Assembly: GCA_015064945.1 (NCBI GenBank)
Contig: SVRF01000019.1
Span: 1-36,088, forward strand
DNA from: Oscillospiraceae bacterium
Lineage (GTDB): Bacteria; Bacillota; Clostridia; Oscillospirales; CAG-382
Direction of reading: 5' to 3'
Length of the DNA: 36,088 nucleotides
The translations under genes were made by a program, and so were the position numbers. How positions within the stretch are numbered: position 1 is the first letter of the stretch; each line of letters starts with the position of its first letter. The notes beneath the pieces are model-generated. The model made no database searches and was not told the DNA's origin. It saw only the letters and a list, made by a program, of their open reading frames with translations. Below, piece by piece: positions 8,060 to 16,417 of this stretch.

Positions 8060-9466
8060 TTAAAACTCTGCGCTGCCTGTAGTTCTGGGGAACGCCTCTA
8101 CGTCACGAATGTTGGACATACCGGTAATATACATTATAAGACGTTCAAATCCCAAGCCGTAGCCTGCGTGACGGGTACCGCCGAATTCACGAAGTTCCAA
8201 ATACCACCAATAGTCTTTTTCTTCAAGACCCATTTCGGCTATTCTGTTCTTGAGCAGGTCAAGACGCTCTTCTCTCTGAGAGCCGCCTATAAGTTCACCA
8301 ACACCGGGGACAAGCATATCTGCCGCAGCAACGGTCTTGCCGTCATCGTTCATACGCATATAGAACGCCTTGATATCCTTGGGGTAGTCGGTTACAAACA
8401 CGGGCTTACCGTAAACACGTTCGGTAAGGTAACGCTCGTGCTCGGTCTGCAGGTCACAGCCCCACTCTACAGGATATTCAAATTTTTCGCCGCTGTCTTT
8501 AAGAAGCTTAACAGCCTCGGTATAGCTTACTCTGCCGAAGTCACTGTTGACAAGTGCTTCAAGTCTTGCCTTAAGACCTGTATCTATAAAACGGTTGAAA
8601 AATGCGATCTCCTCAGGACACTTTTTAAGCACATCCGCAACAACATATTTTATCATTGCTTCGGCGGTATCCATATAATCGTCAAGGTCCGCAAATGCCA
8701 TTTCGGGCTCTATCATCCAAAACTCTGCCGCGTGGCGGGGAGTGTTGGAATTTTCGGCACGGAAGGTGGGACCGAAGGTATAAACCTTGTTAAAAGCCAG
8801 CGCAAAACATTCTGCCTGAAGCTGGCCGCTTACCGTAAGGTTTGCCGCTTTGCCGAAGAAGTCTTTGCTGAAATCAACGCTGCCATCTTCATTCTTGGGA
8901 GGGTCATTAACGTCAAGTGTTGTAACACGGAACATCTCACCTGCACCTTCGCAGTCGCTGGTAGTGATTATGGGTGTGTTAACGTATACAAAGCCGTTTT
9001 CCGCAAAGAAGCTGTGAAGAGCCTGTGCAGCAACGGAACGAACCCTGAACACCGCGGAAAAGGTGTTGGCACGGGGACGAAGGTGACCTATAGACCTTAA
9101 GAATTCCAAACTGTGTTTCTTGTTTTGCAAGGGATAGTTGGGAGTGGACGCACCCTCTATCTCTACCTTTGCCGCCTTAAGCTCAAAGGGTTGCTTTGCA
9201 TCGGGCGTAAGAACAAAAGTGCCTGTTACCGTTATAGCGGCACCTATATTTTGAGAAGATATCTCCTTATAATTATCCAGAAGGTTTTCCTCCACAACTA
9301 TTTGCAAATTGGTAAAGCAGGTACCGTCGTTAAGAGAAATAAAGCCAAACATATTGGAGCAACGCATATTCTTTATCCAGCCGCCCACGGTTATGGTTTT
9401 ACCTTCATAATCAGCGGGAGAAGCGCAAAGAGCACTTACGGTAGTAAGCTGTTTTTTAATAGCCAT
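8060..9466 (-). CDS. asnS: Asparaginyl-tRNA synthetase
   Basis: A 468-residue class IIb synthetase that charges tRNA(Asn). An OB-fold anticodon-binding domain occupies about residues 15-110 (VGGWIKNMR...GFISLNDGT). The catalytic core follows with motif 2 ([19 protein letters not shown]) and motif 3 ([15 protein letters not shown]). The sequence pattern is AsnRS rather than AspRS: it is short, with no bacterial GAD insertion. The ATG is preceded by AGGAGG, and the leader is only about 30 nt, too short for a T-box. It is the first gene of a two-gene operon with the aspartate aminotransferase. Confidence 0.96.
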   Translation of the reverse strand: MAIKKQLTTVSALCASPADYEGKTITVGGWIKNMRCSNMFGFISLNDGTCFTNLQIVVEENLLDNYKEISSQNIGAAITVTGTFVLTPDAKQPFELKAAKVEIEGASTPNYPLQNKKHSLEFLRSIGHLRPRANTFSAVFRVRSVAAQALHSFFAENGFVYVNTPIITTSDCEGAGEMFRVTTLDVNDPPKNEDGSVDFSKDFFGKAANLTVSGQLQAECFALAFNKVYTFGPTFRAENSNTPRHAAEFWMIEPEMAFADLDDYMDTAEAMIKYVVADVLKKCPEEIAFFNRFIDTGLKARLEALVNSDFGRVSYTEAVKLLKDSGEKFEYPVEWGCDLQTEHERYLTERVYGKPVFVTDYPKDIKAFYMRMNDDGKTVAAADMLVPGVGELIGGSQREERLDLLKNRIAEMGLEEKDYWWYLELREFGGTRHAGYGLGFERLIMYITGMSNIRDVEAFPRTTGSAEF

Positions 9467-9500
9467 AGTTAGCCTCCTGCATAATAATTTATTAAAGATT

Positions 9501-9529
9501 ATTATACATTTATCTTCCTTTTTTTACAA
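9501..9529 (-). promoter_or_regulatory. Promoter of asnS operon
   Basis: On the minus strand, TTGTAA (9524-9529) and TATAAT (9501-9506) are separated by 17 bp. The leader is short and no T-box structure fits in it. Confidence 0.75.
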
Positions 9530-9625
9530 TGGTAATTTTGTGAACTTTTGCTTTAATCAATTAATATATTTTGTGCATTTTAACGAAGATCGCAAACTGC
9601 GGACTAGTACCGTTTCCACTGTATA

Positions 9626-9654
9626 TTGACACGGAGTATATTTTCTGCTAAAAT
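9626..9654 (+). promoter_or_regulatory. Promoter of the 9683 ligase gene
   Basis: TTGACA (9626-9631) and TAAAAT (9649-9654) have a 17-bp spacer, with a GGAG site 10 nt before the ATG. Confidence 0.8.
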
Positions 9655-9682
9655 CAACAGCACAACAATAGGAGCGTGACCG

Positions 9683-11362
9683 ATGAAGATTAAAGCACCT
9701 TGGCTAAAACACTACGGCGATATACCCGTAAATCTTGAATATTCAGACGGTACAATGTGGGACTGTTTTTTAAAGTCGGCTGCCGCTGTGCCCGCATTCC
9801 CTGCCCTTGCATATATGGACAGGGAATACAGCTATGCCCACGTTAAGTCCGCTATTGAAAAAACCGCACGGGGTTTTGCCGCAATAGGGGTAAACAAAGG
9901 GACGAGGGTTGCAATATGTCTGCCCAATATGCCGCAGGCAATATATTGCCTGTACGCATTGAATATGCTCGGTGCCGCCGCTTGTATGGTGCACCCCCTA
10001 TCCGCCGAAAAGGAGCTGACAGACTTGTTAAAGGAGGCAGAATGCTCCTTTGCGGTTATAATGGACAGCTTTGCCGCCAAGTTTGCCGATGCTGAGAAGC
10101 AACTGCCCCATATTAAGTATATCGTTACCGATGCGGCAGAATGTTTAGGTATAAAATCGACCGTTTACAAACTGCTTAAGGGCAGAAAGTTTAAGGTAGA
10201 TTATCCCAAAAATTCCATGGTTTGGAAAAAATTTATAAAGCAGGGAAAAGATAAGACTTTGCCAAAAACCGTTAAAGCCGAAAAAGACAGACCTGCAGTT
10301 ATACTTTTTTCAGGCGGGACAACGGGTATACCAAAAGCCATTGCCCTTTCGGATTTCAATGTTAACGCAATGAGTGCGCAAATAAACGCCGTTGACCGCA
10401 ACAATATGCACGGCAACCGCACTTTGGCAGTACTCCCTATATTTCACGGGTTCGGCTTGGGGGTTTGTATACACTCCCCTCTTTGCAACTGCGGTACGTC
10501 GGTGCTGGTACCGAGGGCTAATCCTGCAGAGTTTGCAAAACTTTTGGAGAGCACAAAAACCAACGTGTTAGCGGCAGTACCTTCCCTGTTGGAGGCGCTT
10601 ACAAGAAATAAATACAAACCCGATCTATCGGGGCTGTTGGCTGTATACAGCGGCGGCGACAGTATGAGCGCAAGCCTAAAGCAAAAGCTTAACGCATACC
10701 TTAAGGATTGCGGTGCGAAAATACGAGTACAGGAAGGCTACGGCGCAACGGAGTGCTTTGCCGCAAGCTGTTTAACTCCTTATTTCAGCACTAAGGACGA
10801 TGGAATAGGTTTTCCTCTACCCGATATGTTCTTTAAAATTTGTGATCCCCTCACGGCAGAAGAACTGCCGTACAATACGGACGGCGAGATTTGCGTAAGC
10901 GGTCCTACGGTTATGCTTGGATATTTAGGGCACGTTGAAGAAAACAAAAACACACTGCGAAGGCACGCCGACGGTAGAATATGGCTGCACACGGGAGATA
11001 TGGGCTGTATGGACGCGGAAGGCTGTGTATATTTCCGTCAACGTATAAAACGGATGATAATAACAAACGGATACAACGTATACCCATCCAGAATAGAGCA
11101 AATTCTTGATGAGCACCCAAAAACAAGGCAAAGCTTCGTAATAGGAGTGCCGGACCCACAGAAGATACAAAGGGTTAAAGCCTTTGTTGTACCCGAAGAC
11201 GGCGTCACTGCGGACGATGCCTTAAGAGCCGAACTTTTGGAATATTGCAAAGAACGAATAGCCAAATACGCTATGCCCCGTGATATTGAGTTCCGAAAAG
11301 ATCTGCCTAAGACAAAACTTAACAAGATAGACTACAGAGCGCTTGAAGAAGAAAGCGTGTAA
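9683..11362 (+). CDS. AMP-dependent synthetase/ligase (ANL family), second paralogue
   Basis: A 559-residue adenylate-forming enzyme. Motifs are the phosphate loop LFSGGTTGIPKA at about residues 209-219, YGATECFA, IWLHTGDMG, the hinge RIKRMIITNGYNVYP, and a C-terminal catalytic lysine in LPKTKLNKIDYRAL. It has the complete N- and C-terminal domains of an acyl-CoA ligase; the acid it activates is unknown. It is monocistronic, with its own promoter and a terminator at 11375-11403. It is clearly diverged from the ligase at 3022-4701 (different P-loop context and N-terminus), so it is an old paralogue and not a recent duplication. Serving as an acyl-ACP or peptide-synthesis starter enzyme is possible, but nothing nearby supports it. 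Confidence 0.9.
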   Translation: MKIKAPWLKHYGDIPVNLEYSDGTMWDCFLKSAAAVPAFPALAYMDREYSYAHVKSAIEKTARGFAAIGVNKGTRVAICLPNMPQAIYCLYALNMLGAAACMVHPLSAEKELTDLLKEAECSFAVIMDSFAAKFADAEKQLPHIKYIVTDAAECLGIKSTVYKLLKGRKFKVDYPKNSMVWKKFIKQGKDKTLPKTVKAEKDRPAVILFSGGTTGIPKAIALSDFNVNAMSAQINAVDRNNMHGNRTLAVLPIFHGFGLGVCIHSPLCNCGTSVLVPRANPAEFAKLLESTKTNVLAAVPSLLEALTRNKYKPDLSGLLAVYSGGDSMSASLKQKLNAYLKDCGAKIRVQEGYGATECFAASCLTPYFSTKDDGIGFPLPDMFFKICDPLTAEELPYNTDGEICVSGPTVMLGYLGHVEENKNTLRRHADGRIWLHTGDMGCMDAEGCVYFRQRIKRMIITNGYNVYPSRIEQILDEHPKTRQSFVIGVPDPQKIQRVKAFVVPEDGVTADDALRAELLEYCKERIAKYAMPRDIEFRKDLPKTKLNKIDYRALEEESV

Positions 11363-11374
11363 AAAGAACAGACA

Positions 11375-11403
11375 AAAACCTCGATGAAATTCATCGAGGT
11401 TTT
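11375..11403. terminator. Intrinsic terminator after the 9683 ligase gene
   Basis: AAAACCTCGATGA pairs with TCATCGAGGTTTT around a 3-nt loop, 12 bp after the stop codon. The A/T arms let it work in both directions, so it may also end the minus-strand gene at 11445. Confidence 0.9.
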
Positions 11404-11444
11404 TATCATACTTCAAAAAGCTATCTTTGCGGCAACTGATTTTG

Positions 11445-11834
11445 TTATTCTTCTTTTATGGACGTTGTAAGGCAAAGCGCTAACAAACATACGGATATAA
11501 GCACACCTGTTAATGAAAAATAACGAGCCCCCATAAAAAAGGGAGATATTGAAAAAATCACCCCAAGAAACGCAACAATTTTAATAATTTTAAGCATTTT
11601 TACGGTGGATTTGAAACAATACACTGTAGAAAGAACAAGCAAAGCAGAGGTCATAAGGGCAGTAAGTAACGGACCGAAAGAGGCATAACCAAAAGGCGTT
11701 AATGAAAAATATGAGAATGTACGGCGAAAACTTTCACCTTCGGGATTTGCAAAACTCAGCACCGCACCATAGGGCAAAAGCTCTAATATCAATGCGGCAA
11801 CCGTGAGTATAAGCATAAGATATTTCTTTTTCAT
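11445..11834 (-). CDS. Small integral membrane protein, unknown function
   Basis: A 129-residue protein with about four hydrophobic segments (near residues 5-27, 50-72, 80-100 and 102-122). The family is not recognised and no catalytic residues stand out. The first segment could be read as a signal sequence, but the even spacing of later segments favours a four-helix membrane protein. No strong ribosome site is visible before the ATG at 11834. It lies downstream of the dockerin gene on the same strand with a gap of about 90 bp, so co-transcription is possible but not shown. Confidence 0.6.
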   Translation of the reverse strand: MKKKYLMLILTVAALILELLPYGAVLSFANPEGESFRRTFSYFSLTPFGYASFGPLLTALMTSALLVLSTVYCFKSTVKMLKIIKIVAFLGVIFSISPFFMGARYFSLTGVLISVCLLALCLTTSIKEE

Positions 11835-11927
11835 AGCGCGTTCTACTTTCTAACCACAATACAGCATATCGGTATGAATACGAAAACTCTTCCTTGTCAG
11901 AAGGTGGATTTTGCCCCTCTTTATGTT

Positions 11928-12959
11928 TCACCGGAAGCTTTGTATAAGTCCTGCGTCATATTTCAAAACCAATGCCCCATCAAGACTGTTTGCGACACCG
12001 TCGCCGTTAACATCGCATTTTTGTATCTGCTCTTCGGTAAAACTTATCATTTGCGCATCGTATCGAAGGATGTATGCGGCATCCAAGTTATCGGTAATTC
12101 CATCACCGTTTGCATCGCCCATACCGTCAACCGCCGGTCTGTGCAAACTGGGGTCAGAACTTTCGTCCTCAGTCGTTTCGTAGCTTATATCTTCCGATTG
12201 TTCGCTTTCGTCAGGGACAGACGTTTCCTCGGGCTGTGAAATCTCACCCCTGACGGTCACACTTGCCTCATCTCCGTATCCGAAAACACGAAGCTTTTCG
12301 AGATGGTCCAAATAATTACCTACATTGACAATACCGCTTGTTGCCGCTATAACGATATCTGCAGCTTGATTGGCGGGCACATCATACTGGCCGTCAACGG
12401 TAAACGTATAGGAAGCGCCGTTTTCAAAGCCGTCAACGGGGGTAAAATACAGGCGTAACGCGATATCTCCATCGTTCTTTGCTACGGCATCCGTACCGTC
12501 AAGCATAAGCAAATCTACGTTGAGAACACCGTTCCCCGTAACGGAATACTCCGCACAAAGGCCCATAGCCGCAAATATCTCATAAGTAAACAAGCCCTGC
12601 CCGGGGATGTATGTTGTTTTTTCCATTTTCGGCCATGCAACAATCATTTGAGGGATATTTACGCCGTCAACATTGCCCAAGCCATCGCCGTTAAGCTCCA
12701 CATCGGTTTGCCACAAAGGAATTAGCTTGTCGCCGTCAAATTCTACGTTAAACTCGATACCTATAATCCCGTAAGGATCTGTTATATCAACAACTTCGAT
12801 ATCCAAAACAATATACTCGGTACCCTTATAAGTCCCGAGACTTGCACGCATATCCAATGCGAAGGAGCGTGGAACCAGCGGCTCTACCGCAGAAACTGTA
12901 GGGATTGCAACGCTTATTACCAAGACAAAAGAAAGGAATAAAGACAGTATTCTTTTCAT
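11928..12959 (-). CDS. Secreted protein with cohesin-like domain and C-terminal type I dockerin
   Basis: A 343-residue exported protein. Residues 1-24 form a signal peptide (MKRILSLFLSFVLVISV, cleavage near VSA). Residues about 35-215 form a beta-rich domain with a cohesin-like opening (VLDIEVVDITDPYGIIGIEF), an assignment I make with moderate confidence. An acidic Ser/Glu/Asp linker of about 40 residues follows. The C-terminus has two dockerin calcium-loop repeats: GDANGDGITDNLDAAYILRY and CDVNGDGVANSLDGALVLKY. Dockerins dock onto cohesins of surface scaffolds. No glycoside hydrolase domain is present, so a structural or adhesion role is more likely than catalysis. The ATG follows an ACGGAGGT site. 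Confidence 0.82.
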   Translation of the reverse strand: MKRILSLFLSFVLVISVAIPTVSAVEPLVPRSFALDMRASLGTYKGTEYIVLDIEVVDITDPYGIIGIEFNVEFDGDKLIPLWQTDVELNGDGLGNVDGVNIPQMIVAWPKMEKTTYIPGQGLFTYEIFAAMGLCAEYSVTGNGVLNVDLLMLDGTDAVAKNDGDIALRLYFTPVDGFENGASYTFTVDGQYDVPANQAADIVIAATSGIVNVGNYLDHLEKLRVFGYGDEASVTVRGEISQPEETSVPDESEQSEDISYETTEDESSDPSLHRPAVDGMGDANGDGITDNLDAAYILRYDAQMISFTEEQIQKCDVNGDGVANSLDGALVLKYDAGLIQSFR

Positions 12960-12988
12960 AAGACCAAATACCTCCGTATTTTGAAATG

Positions 12989-13017
12989 TTGACGCTACAG
13001 AAAAAATATGATATAAT
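12989..13017 (+). promoter_or_regulatory. Promoter of the 13048 membrane-protein gene
   Basis: TTGACG (12989-12994) and TATAAT (13012-13017) are 17 bp apart, and AAGGAG follows before the ATG. Confidence 0.8.
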
Positions 13018-13047
13018 CACAGACAATAAAGCTAAGGAGTGCTTAAT

Positions 13048-13308
13048 ATGGCTATTAAAATTACTTTTATTATTGTGGGCTTGGTTATTGGTTTTTTGCA
13101 GTACGGACTTACAAAGACAGCAGCTAAGTATACAGCGGAAAAGAAGAACGGTGTTATCGGTATAATAGCAATAAAACTATTGTTTTATATAGCTGCTGCC
13201 GCCGTGGTAGTATTTTGGGTCAAGGATAACATATTTACTTTCGGCGCTGGAATTGCCACAGGTGTTTTGCTTACGGCAATTGCCGATATGATACGGAACA
13301 AAAAGTAA
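13048..13308 (+). CDS. Small membrane protein, three hydrophobic segments
   Basis: An 86-residue protein with hydrophobic stretches at about residues 4-20, 38-60 and 63-80 and a basic C-terminus (IRNKK). No known family is recognised. The ATG at 13048 is chosen because AAGGAG lies 9 nt upstream; an in-frame GTG at 13039 overlaps that ribosome site and is unlikely. The strong promoter and ribosome site support expression. It is monocistronic and faces nagB, whose terminator lies between them. Confidence 0.72.
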   Translation: MAIKITFIIVGLVIGFLQYGLTKTAAKYTAEKKNGVIGIIAIKLLFYIAAAAVVVFWVKDNIFTFGAGIATGVLLTAIADMIRNKK

Positions 13309-13356
13309 ATCGCCCCAAAAAGTCTGACGACTTCATTGGGACCCCGACAATAAAAC

Positions 13357-13385
13357 AGGGGCTGTTGCACTATGCAGCAGCCCCT
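13357..13385. terminator. Intrinsic terminator downstream of nagB
   Basis: AGGGGCTGTTGCA pairs with TGCAGCAGCCCCT (one G-U) around a 3-nt loop. On the minus strand it is followed by TTTTA, 27 bp after the nagB stop codon. Confidence 0.85.
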
Positions 13386-13412
13386 TTAACTTTGGGGTTA
13401 TTCGCTATAAGA

Positions 13413-14141
13413 TTAGCCGTTGTAAGCAGCCTTATCGCAGATAAGTATAACGTCCTTGTGTGCCTTAAGAACGGTACAAGGAATTTCGGTAGTGATTCTG
13501 TCATCATCAACCATCTTCTTAACAACTGCGTGCTTGTTTGCGCCGCTTGCAAGAACAAGTATCTTCTTAGCCTGCATAATGGTTGCAAGACCCATAGTTA
13601 TTGCCTGAGTGGGAACATCTTCCTTAGAAGCGAAGAAACGTGCGTTTGCTTCGATAGTGTTGTCGGTGAGGTTGGTAAGGTGAGTGCTTGCATAAAGCTC
13701 TGCTTCGGGTTCGTTGAAACCGATGTGGCCGTTCTGACCAACGCCGAGAACCTGAACGTCGATGCCGCCTGCTGCCGCAACCGCTTCGTCATAAGCCTTG
13801 CCTTCTGCTGCAGGGTCCTTTGCAAGACCGTTGGGAACGTGGGTTCTTGCCTTGTCTATATCAACGTGATCGAAAAGATTAACGTTCATAAAATATCTGT
13901 AGCTTTGGTCATGGGTAGGTGCCAAAGGATAATATTCATCCAAATTATAGCTGGTAACGTCCTTGAAGCTGATTTCGCCTGCCTTGTTCATTTCCTGAAG
14001 GCACTTATACATACCAACGGGAGTACTGCCTGTTGCCAAACCGAGAACAGAATCGGGCTTTGCCTTAAGCTGGTCTGCAATAACCTTTGCGCCCTCTTTG
14101 GACATTTCCTCATAACTGTCACATACGATAACTTTAAGCAT
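13413..14141 (-). CDS. nagB: Glucosamine-6-phosphate deaminase
   Basis: This 242-residue enzyme converts glucosamine-6-phosphate to fructose-6-phosphate and ammonia in amino-sugar use. Family motifs are GLATGSTPVGMY near the N-terminus, the active-site segment NLDEYYPLAPTHDQSY, and GVGQNGHIGFNEP with the catalytic His. Length matches the short Firmicute form without the E. coli allosteric extension. The ATG at 14141 (MLKVIV) follows CGGAGG; an open frame to 14180 lacks a ribosome site. It is monocistronic with its own promoter. No N-acetylglucosamine transporter or nagA gene is adjacent. Confidence 0.96.
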   Translation of the reverse strand: MLKVIVCDSYEEMSKEGAKVIADQLKAKPDSVLGLATGSTPVGMYKCLQEMNKAGEISFKDVTSYNLDEYYPLAPTHDQSYRYFMNVNLFDHVDIDKARTHVPNGLAKDPAAEGKAYDEAVAAAGGIDVQVLGVGQNGHIGFNEPEAELYASTHLTNLTDNTIEANARFFASKEDVPTQAITMGLATIMQAKKILVLASGANKHAVVKKMVDDDRITTEIPCTVLKAHKDVILICDKAAYNG

Positions 14142-14186
14142 AGTAAAAATCCTCCGTAAATTATAATTCTTTAACTGCAAGTATAT

Positions 14187-14214
14187 TTTATACCAAAGTC
14201 ACCCTCTTTGTCAA
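14187..14214 (-). promoter_or_regulatory. Promoter of nagB
   Basis: On the minus strand, TTGACA (14209-14214) is followed by TATAAA (14187-14192) after a 16-bp spacer, about 45 bp upstream of the start codon. Confidence 0.7.
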
Positions 14215-14229
14215 GCGATAGAGGCAATT

Positions 14230-15159
14230 TTAAAAAGAAATTTCGGGAATTGAAGGTATTGCGCCCTCTTTTTCGGTGCTTTTGGCGGCAATGGCACAGG
14301 CTTTTAAAGCAAGGCTTTCTATTTCCTCCGAGGAAAGCCGCGAAACATCCCTGCCTAAAGTGACAGCGCCCGCAATAAAGCTACCCAAAAATATGTCACC
14401 TGCACCGGTGGTATCCTTGACTGCCGCAGGAAAACCGTACACTCTGCCGCGCTTATCTCCCTTACCGTACATAACGCCGTCTGCTCCAAGCGTTATAAGA
14501 ACCGTCTCGGCATATCCTAAAAGAATATCCATAGCTTTATCAAGGTCTGAGCCGCCTGAAAGCAGTCTAGCCTCGTTTTCGGACACCTTTAAAAGCTGTA
14601 TTTTTACAGGTAAAGAAAGGCAAGCATTTACAAAAGCTTTTTCGTCTTGCCACAAAAAGGGGCGGTAATTGGGGTCAAAGCTTATGCTTATTTTCTCCTC
14701 TGCTGCCACGGAGAGCAAGTGCATCAGCGCACTTTTACAAGGTTCAACCGCTAAGGACAACCCACCAAAATGGAAAAGAGATGAAGAACGCACAAGCCCC
14801 GCATCCGCTTCCTCAACAGTTATCGAAGCGTCGGCACAGCCGTCCCTGCAAAAAGCAAAACCGTTATCTCCGTCAGTGTTAACGGTAACAAAGGCGTGGG
14901 TGGTAGGGCGGCTGTCGTCAAGCACCATGCCCTTCGTGTCAACACCGTATTTACGGGCGGTATCCGCAAGCATTTTTCCGAAGCTGTCATTACCTACTTT
15001 GCCGATAAAAGCCGTCTTTACGCCGCCTTTTGCTGCGCAAACCGAAAGATTAAAGGGTGCGCCGCCGGGGTTAGCCTGATAAAGGCCCTCTCCTTTGGAT
15101 ATAAAATCTATAAGCGCCTCGCCGAAGGCGACAAGACCGTATTCTTTAACAAAAGCCAC
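14230..15159 (-). CDS. PfkB-family carbohydrate kinase, probable fructokinase
   Basis: A 309-residue ribokinase-fold kinase. The N-terminal signature GEALIDFI with PGGAPFNLSVCAA, and the C-terminal DTTGAGDIF with its catalytic Asp, are those of fructokinase-like PfkB enzymes; related ketose kinases cannot be excluded. The start is GTG at 15159 with AGGAGG 7 nt upstream. It is upstream of nagB on the same strand, but nagB has its own promoter in the 88-bp gap. Both products would enter glycolysis as fructose-6-phosphate. The upstream divergent region holds a large dyad (15183-15227) that may control this gene and the HAD gene. Confidence 0.88.
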   Translation of the reverse strand: MAFVKEYGLVAFGEALIDFISKGEGLYQANPGGAPFNLSVCAAKGGVKTAFIGKVGNDSFGKMLADTARKYGVDTKGMVLDDSRPTTHAFVTVNTDGDNGFAFCRDGCADASITVEEADAGLVRSSSLFHFGGLSLAVEPCKSALMHLLSVAAEEKISISFDPNYRPFLWQDEKAFVNACLSLPVKIQLLKVSENEARLLSGGSDLDKAMDILLGYAETVLITLGADGVMYGKGDKRGRVYGFPAAVKDTTGAGDIFLGSFIAGAVTLGRDVSRLSSEEIESLALKACAIAAKSTEKEGAIPSIPEISF

Positions 15160-15182
15160 GACTTAGCCTCCTCTGCTTGTTT

Positions 15183-15227
15183 TCCGTTGACAAAACGTCG
15201 CCCCGGCGTTATAATTGTGTCAACGGA
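15183..15227. promoter_or_regulatory. Large interrupted dyad in the kinase / HAD divergent intergenic region
   Basis: TCCGTTGACA (15183-15192) and TGTCAACGGA (15218-15227) are perfect inverted repeats, about 35 bp centre to centre, and CGCC/GGCG lies in the middle. Each arm contains TTGACA on one strand, so the dyad places a -35-like box on both strands. A regulator binding this site, or a cruciform, would affect both divergent genes. This is inferred. Confidence 0.5.
15187..15215 (+). promoter_or_regulatory. Consensus promoter of the HAD hydrolase gene
   Basis: TTGACA (15187-15192) and TATAAT (15210-15215) have a 17-bp spacer, a full consensus match. It lies within the dyad at 15183-15227. 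Confidence 0.88.
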
Positions 15228-15240
15228 GGTGTAATTGATT

Positions 15241-15936
15241 ATGAGATATGAAGGCGTGGTATTTGACCTTGACCACACTCTTTTTGACAGATATGCCACA
15301 CTAAAAGCCCTGTCCCCCGAATTTTGCAAGCTGTTTGATGACTGCCTCACACCTGATATGGATGCAAAAAAAGTGGGCGAACATCTTGCGGACAGTGACA
15401 AAAAATACATATACTATGGCTGGAGCAAGGTTTTTGAGGACCTTTGCAACAAAGGAATGTTTAACCCTCTGCCTGCCTACGAAAGATACAGGGACGCACT
15501 GCTTACGCTGTTCCAACGCCACGCCATACCCTTCCCTTTCACCTACAGCGTGCTTGAAGAAATACGCAACCGCGGGCTGAAGCTTGGACTTATAACTAAC
15601 GGAAAAGGCTATATACAGGCTAGAAAGTTGCAACTGTTAAAGCTTAGCGATGCCTTTGACTACGCCCTGCTTTGCGGAGAGTTTGGGGTGCAAAAGCCCG
15701 ACAGAGCGCCCTTTGACCACATGGCAAAGGTTTTGGGCATACCCGCTGAAAAGCTTTTGTTTGTGGGTGACAACCCTGTTTGTGACGTAGATGCATCACG
15801 CAAGGCGGGCTATACCCCTGTAGAGATACTTACAACCGAGTGTAAGCTTCCCGATGTGGAAAGCGCACGGTTGCAACTTAAAACCGTAGAGGAATTACCT
15901 AAGCTTATTGACCGTTTGCAGAAAGCCCCTTTGTAA
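15241..15936 (+). CDS. HAD-superfamily hydrolase, phosphatase-like
   Basis: A 231-residue HAD phosphatase. Motif I is FDLDHTLFD with the nucleophile Asp and acid/base Asp, motif II is ITNGKG, motif III includes the Lys of QKPDRAPF, and motif IV is GDNPVCDVDA. A helical cap follows motif I, as in the YjjG/pyrimidine-nucleotidase-like and phosphoglycolate-phosphatase groups, but the substrate cannot be named. The ATG at 15241 lies 11 nt after GGAGG. An in-frame TTG at 15235, two codons earlier, has better spacing (5 nt) and may be the real start. The 3' end overlaps the convergent CBS gene by 32 bp. Confidence 0.88.
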   Translation: MRYEGVVFDLDHTLFDRYATLKALSPEFCKLFDDCLTPDMDAKKVGEHLADSDKKYIYYGWSKVFEDLCNKGMFNPLPAYERYRDALLTLFQRHAIPFPFTYSVLEEIRNRGLKLGLITNGKGYIQARKLQLLKLSDAFDYALLCGEFGVQKPDRAPFDHMAKVLGIPAEKLLFVGDNPVCDVDASRKAGYTPVEILTTECKLPDVESARLQLKTVEELPKLIDRLQKAPL

Positions 15937-16327
15937 GCTGAGGCATATTGCGTATAATATCCCTACGGGTCACTATACCGATGAAGGCGTCACTGTCATC
16001 GGTAACGCAGATGAAGTTTTGCTTCATAGCGTGCTCAAGCAGTTCCTCCATAGTTACGTTTATGCGCACGGCGGGGCTGAAATCTGGACGCACAAGCTCT
16101 TTTACACAGTGCTTTTCCTGCTCCTTGACGGAAACGCATTCCTCGTCAACCAAATACCAGAGAAAATCCCCCTCGCTGATAGAGCCAACGTAAGTACCGT
16201 CCTCTGCAAGCACGGGGATAGCCGCATAACCGTGATAACGCATTTTTTCAAGCCCTTGACGGAGGGTGCTGTTTTCGTAAATATAAGCCACATCTTTTTT
16301 TGGTTTTAAAAGCATAAGTACATTCAT
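15905..16327 (-). CDS. Two-CBS-domain protein
   Basis: A 140-residue protein made of two CBS domains (about residues 8-60 and 75-130), which as a pair usually bind adenosyl nucleotides and sense energy state. The signatures are AAIPVLAEDGTYVGSISEGDF and ICVTDDSDAFIGIVTRRDII. No fused effector domain is present, so the partner is unknown. The ATG at 16327 has a GGGAGG site and a promoter at 16355-16383. It converges on the HAD gene with a 32-bp coding overlap and no terminator between them, so antisense readthrough is likely. Confidence 0.9.
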   Translation of the reverse strand: MNVLMLLKPKKDVAYIYENSTLRQGLEKMRYHGYAAIPVLAEDGTYVGSISEGDFLWYLVDEECVSVKEQEKHCVKELVRPDFSPAVRINVTMEELLEHAMKQNFICVTDDSDAFIGIVTRRDIIRNMPQLTKGLSANGQ

Positions 16328-16354
16328 TAATTAAAAACCTCCCTCTTGTGAACC

Positions 16355-16383
16355 ATTATAACACCGTTTGTTTAAAAAAACAA
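16355..16383 (-). promoter_or_regulatory. Promoter of the CBS-domain gene
   Basis: On the minus strand, TTGTTT (16378-16383) and TATAAT (16355-16360) are 17 bp apart. Confidence 0.7.
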
Positions 16384-16417
16384 TAAATTTAAAAATATAT
16401 TTTAGGAGTGTTTGGAT

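Noticed and set aside
9467..9529. T-box leader for asnS
   Set aside because: The promoter is so close to the start that the leader is about 30 nt, and no T-box core sequence is visible.
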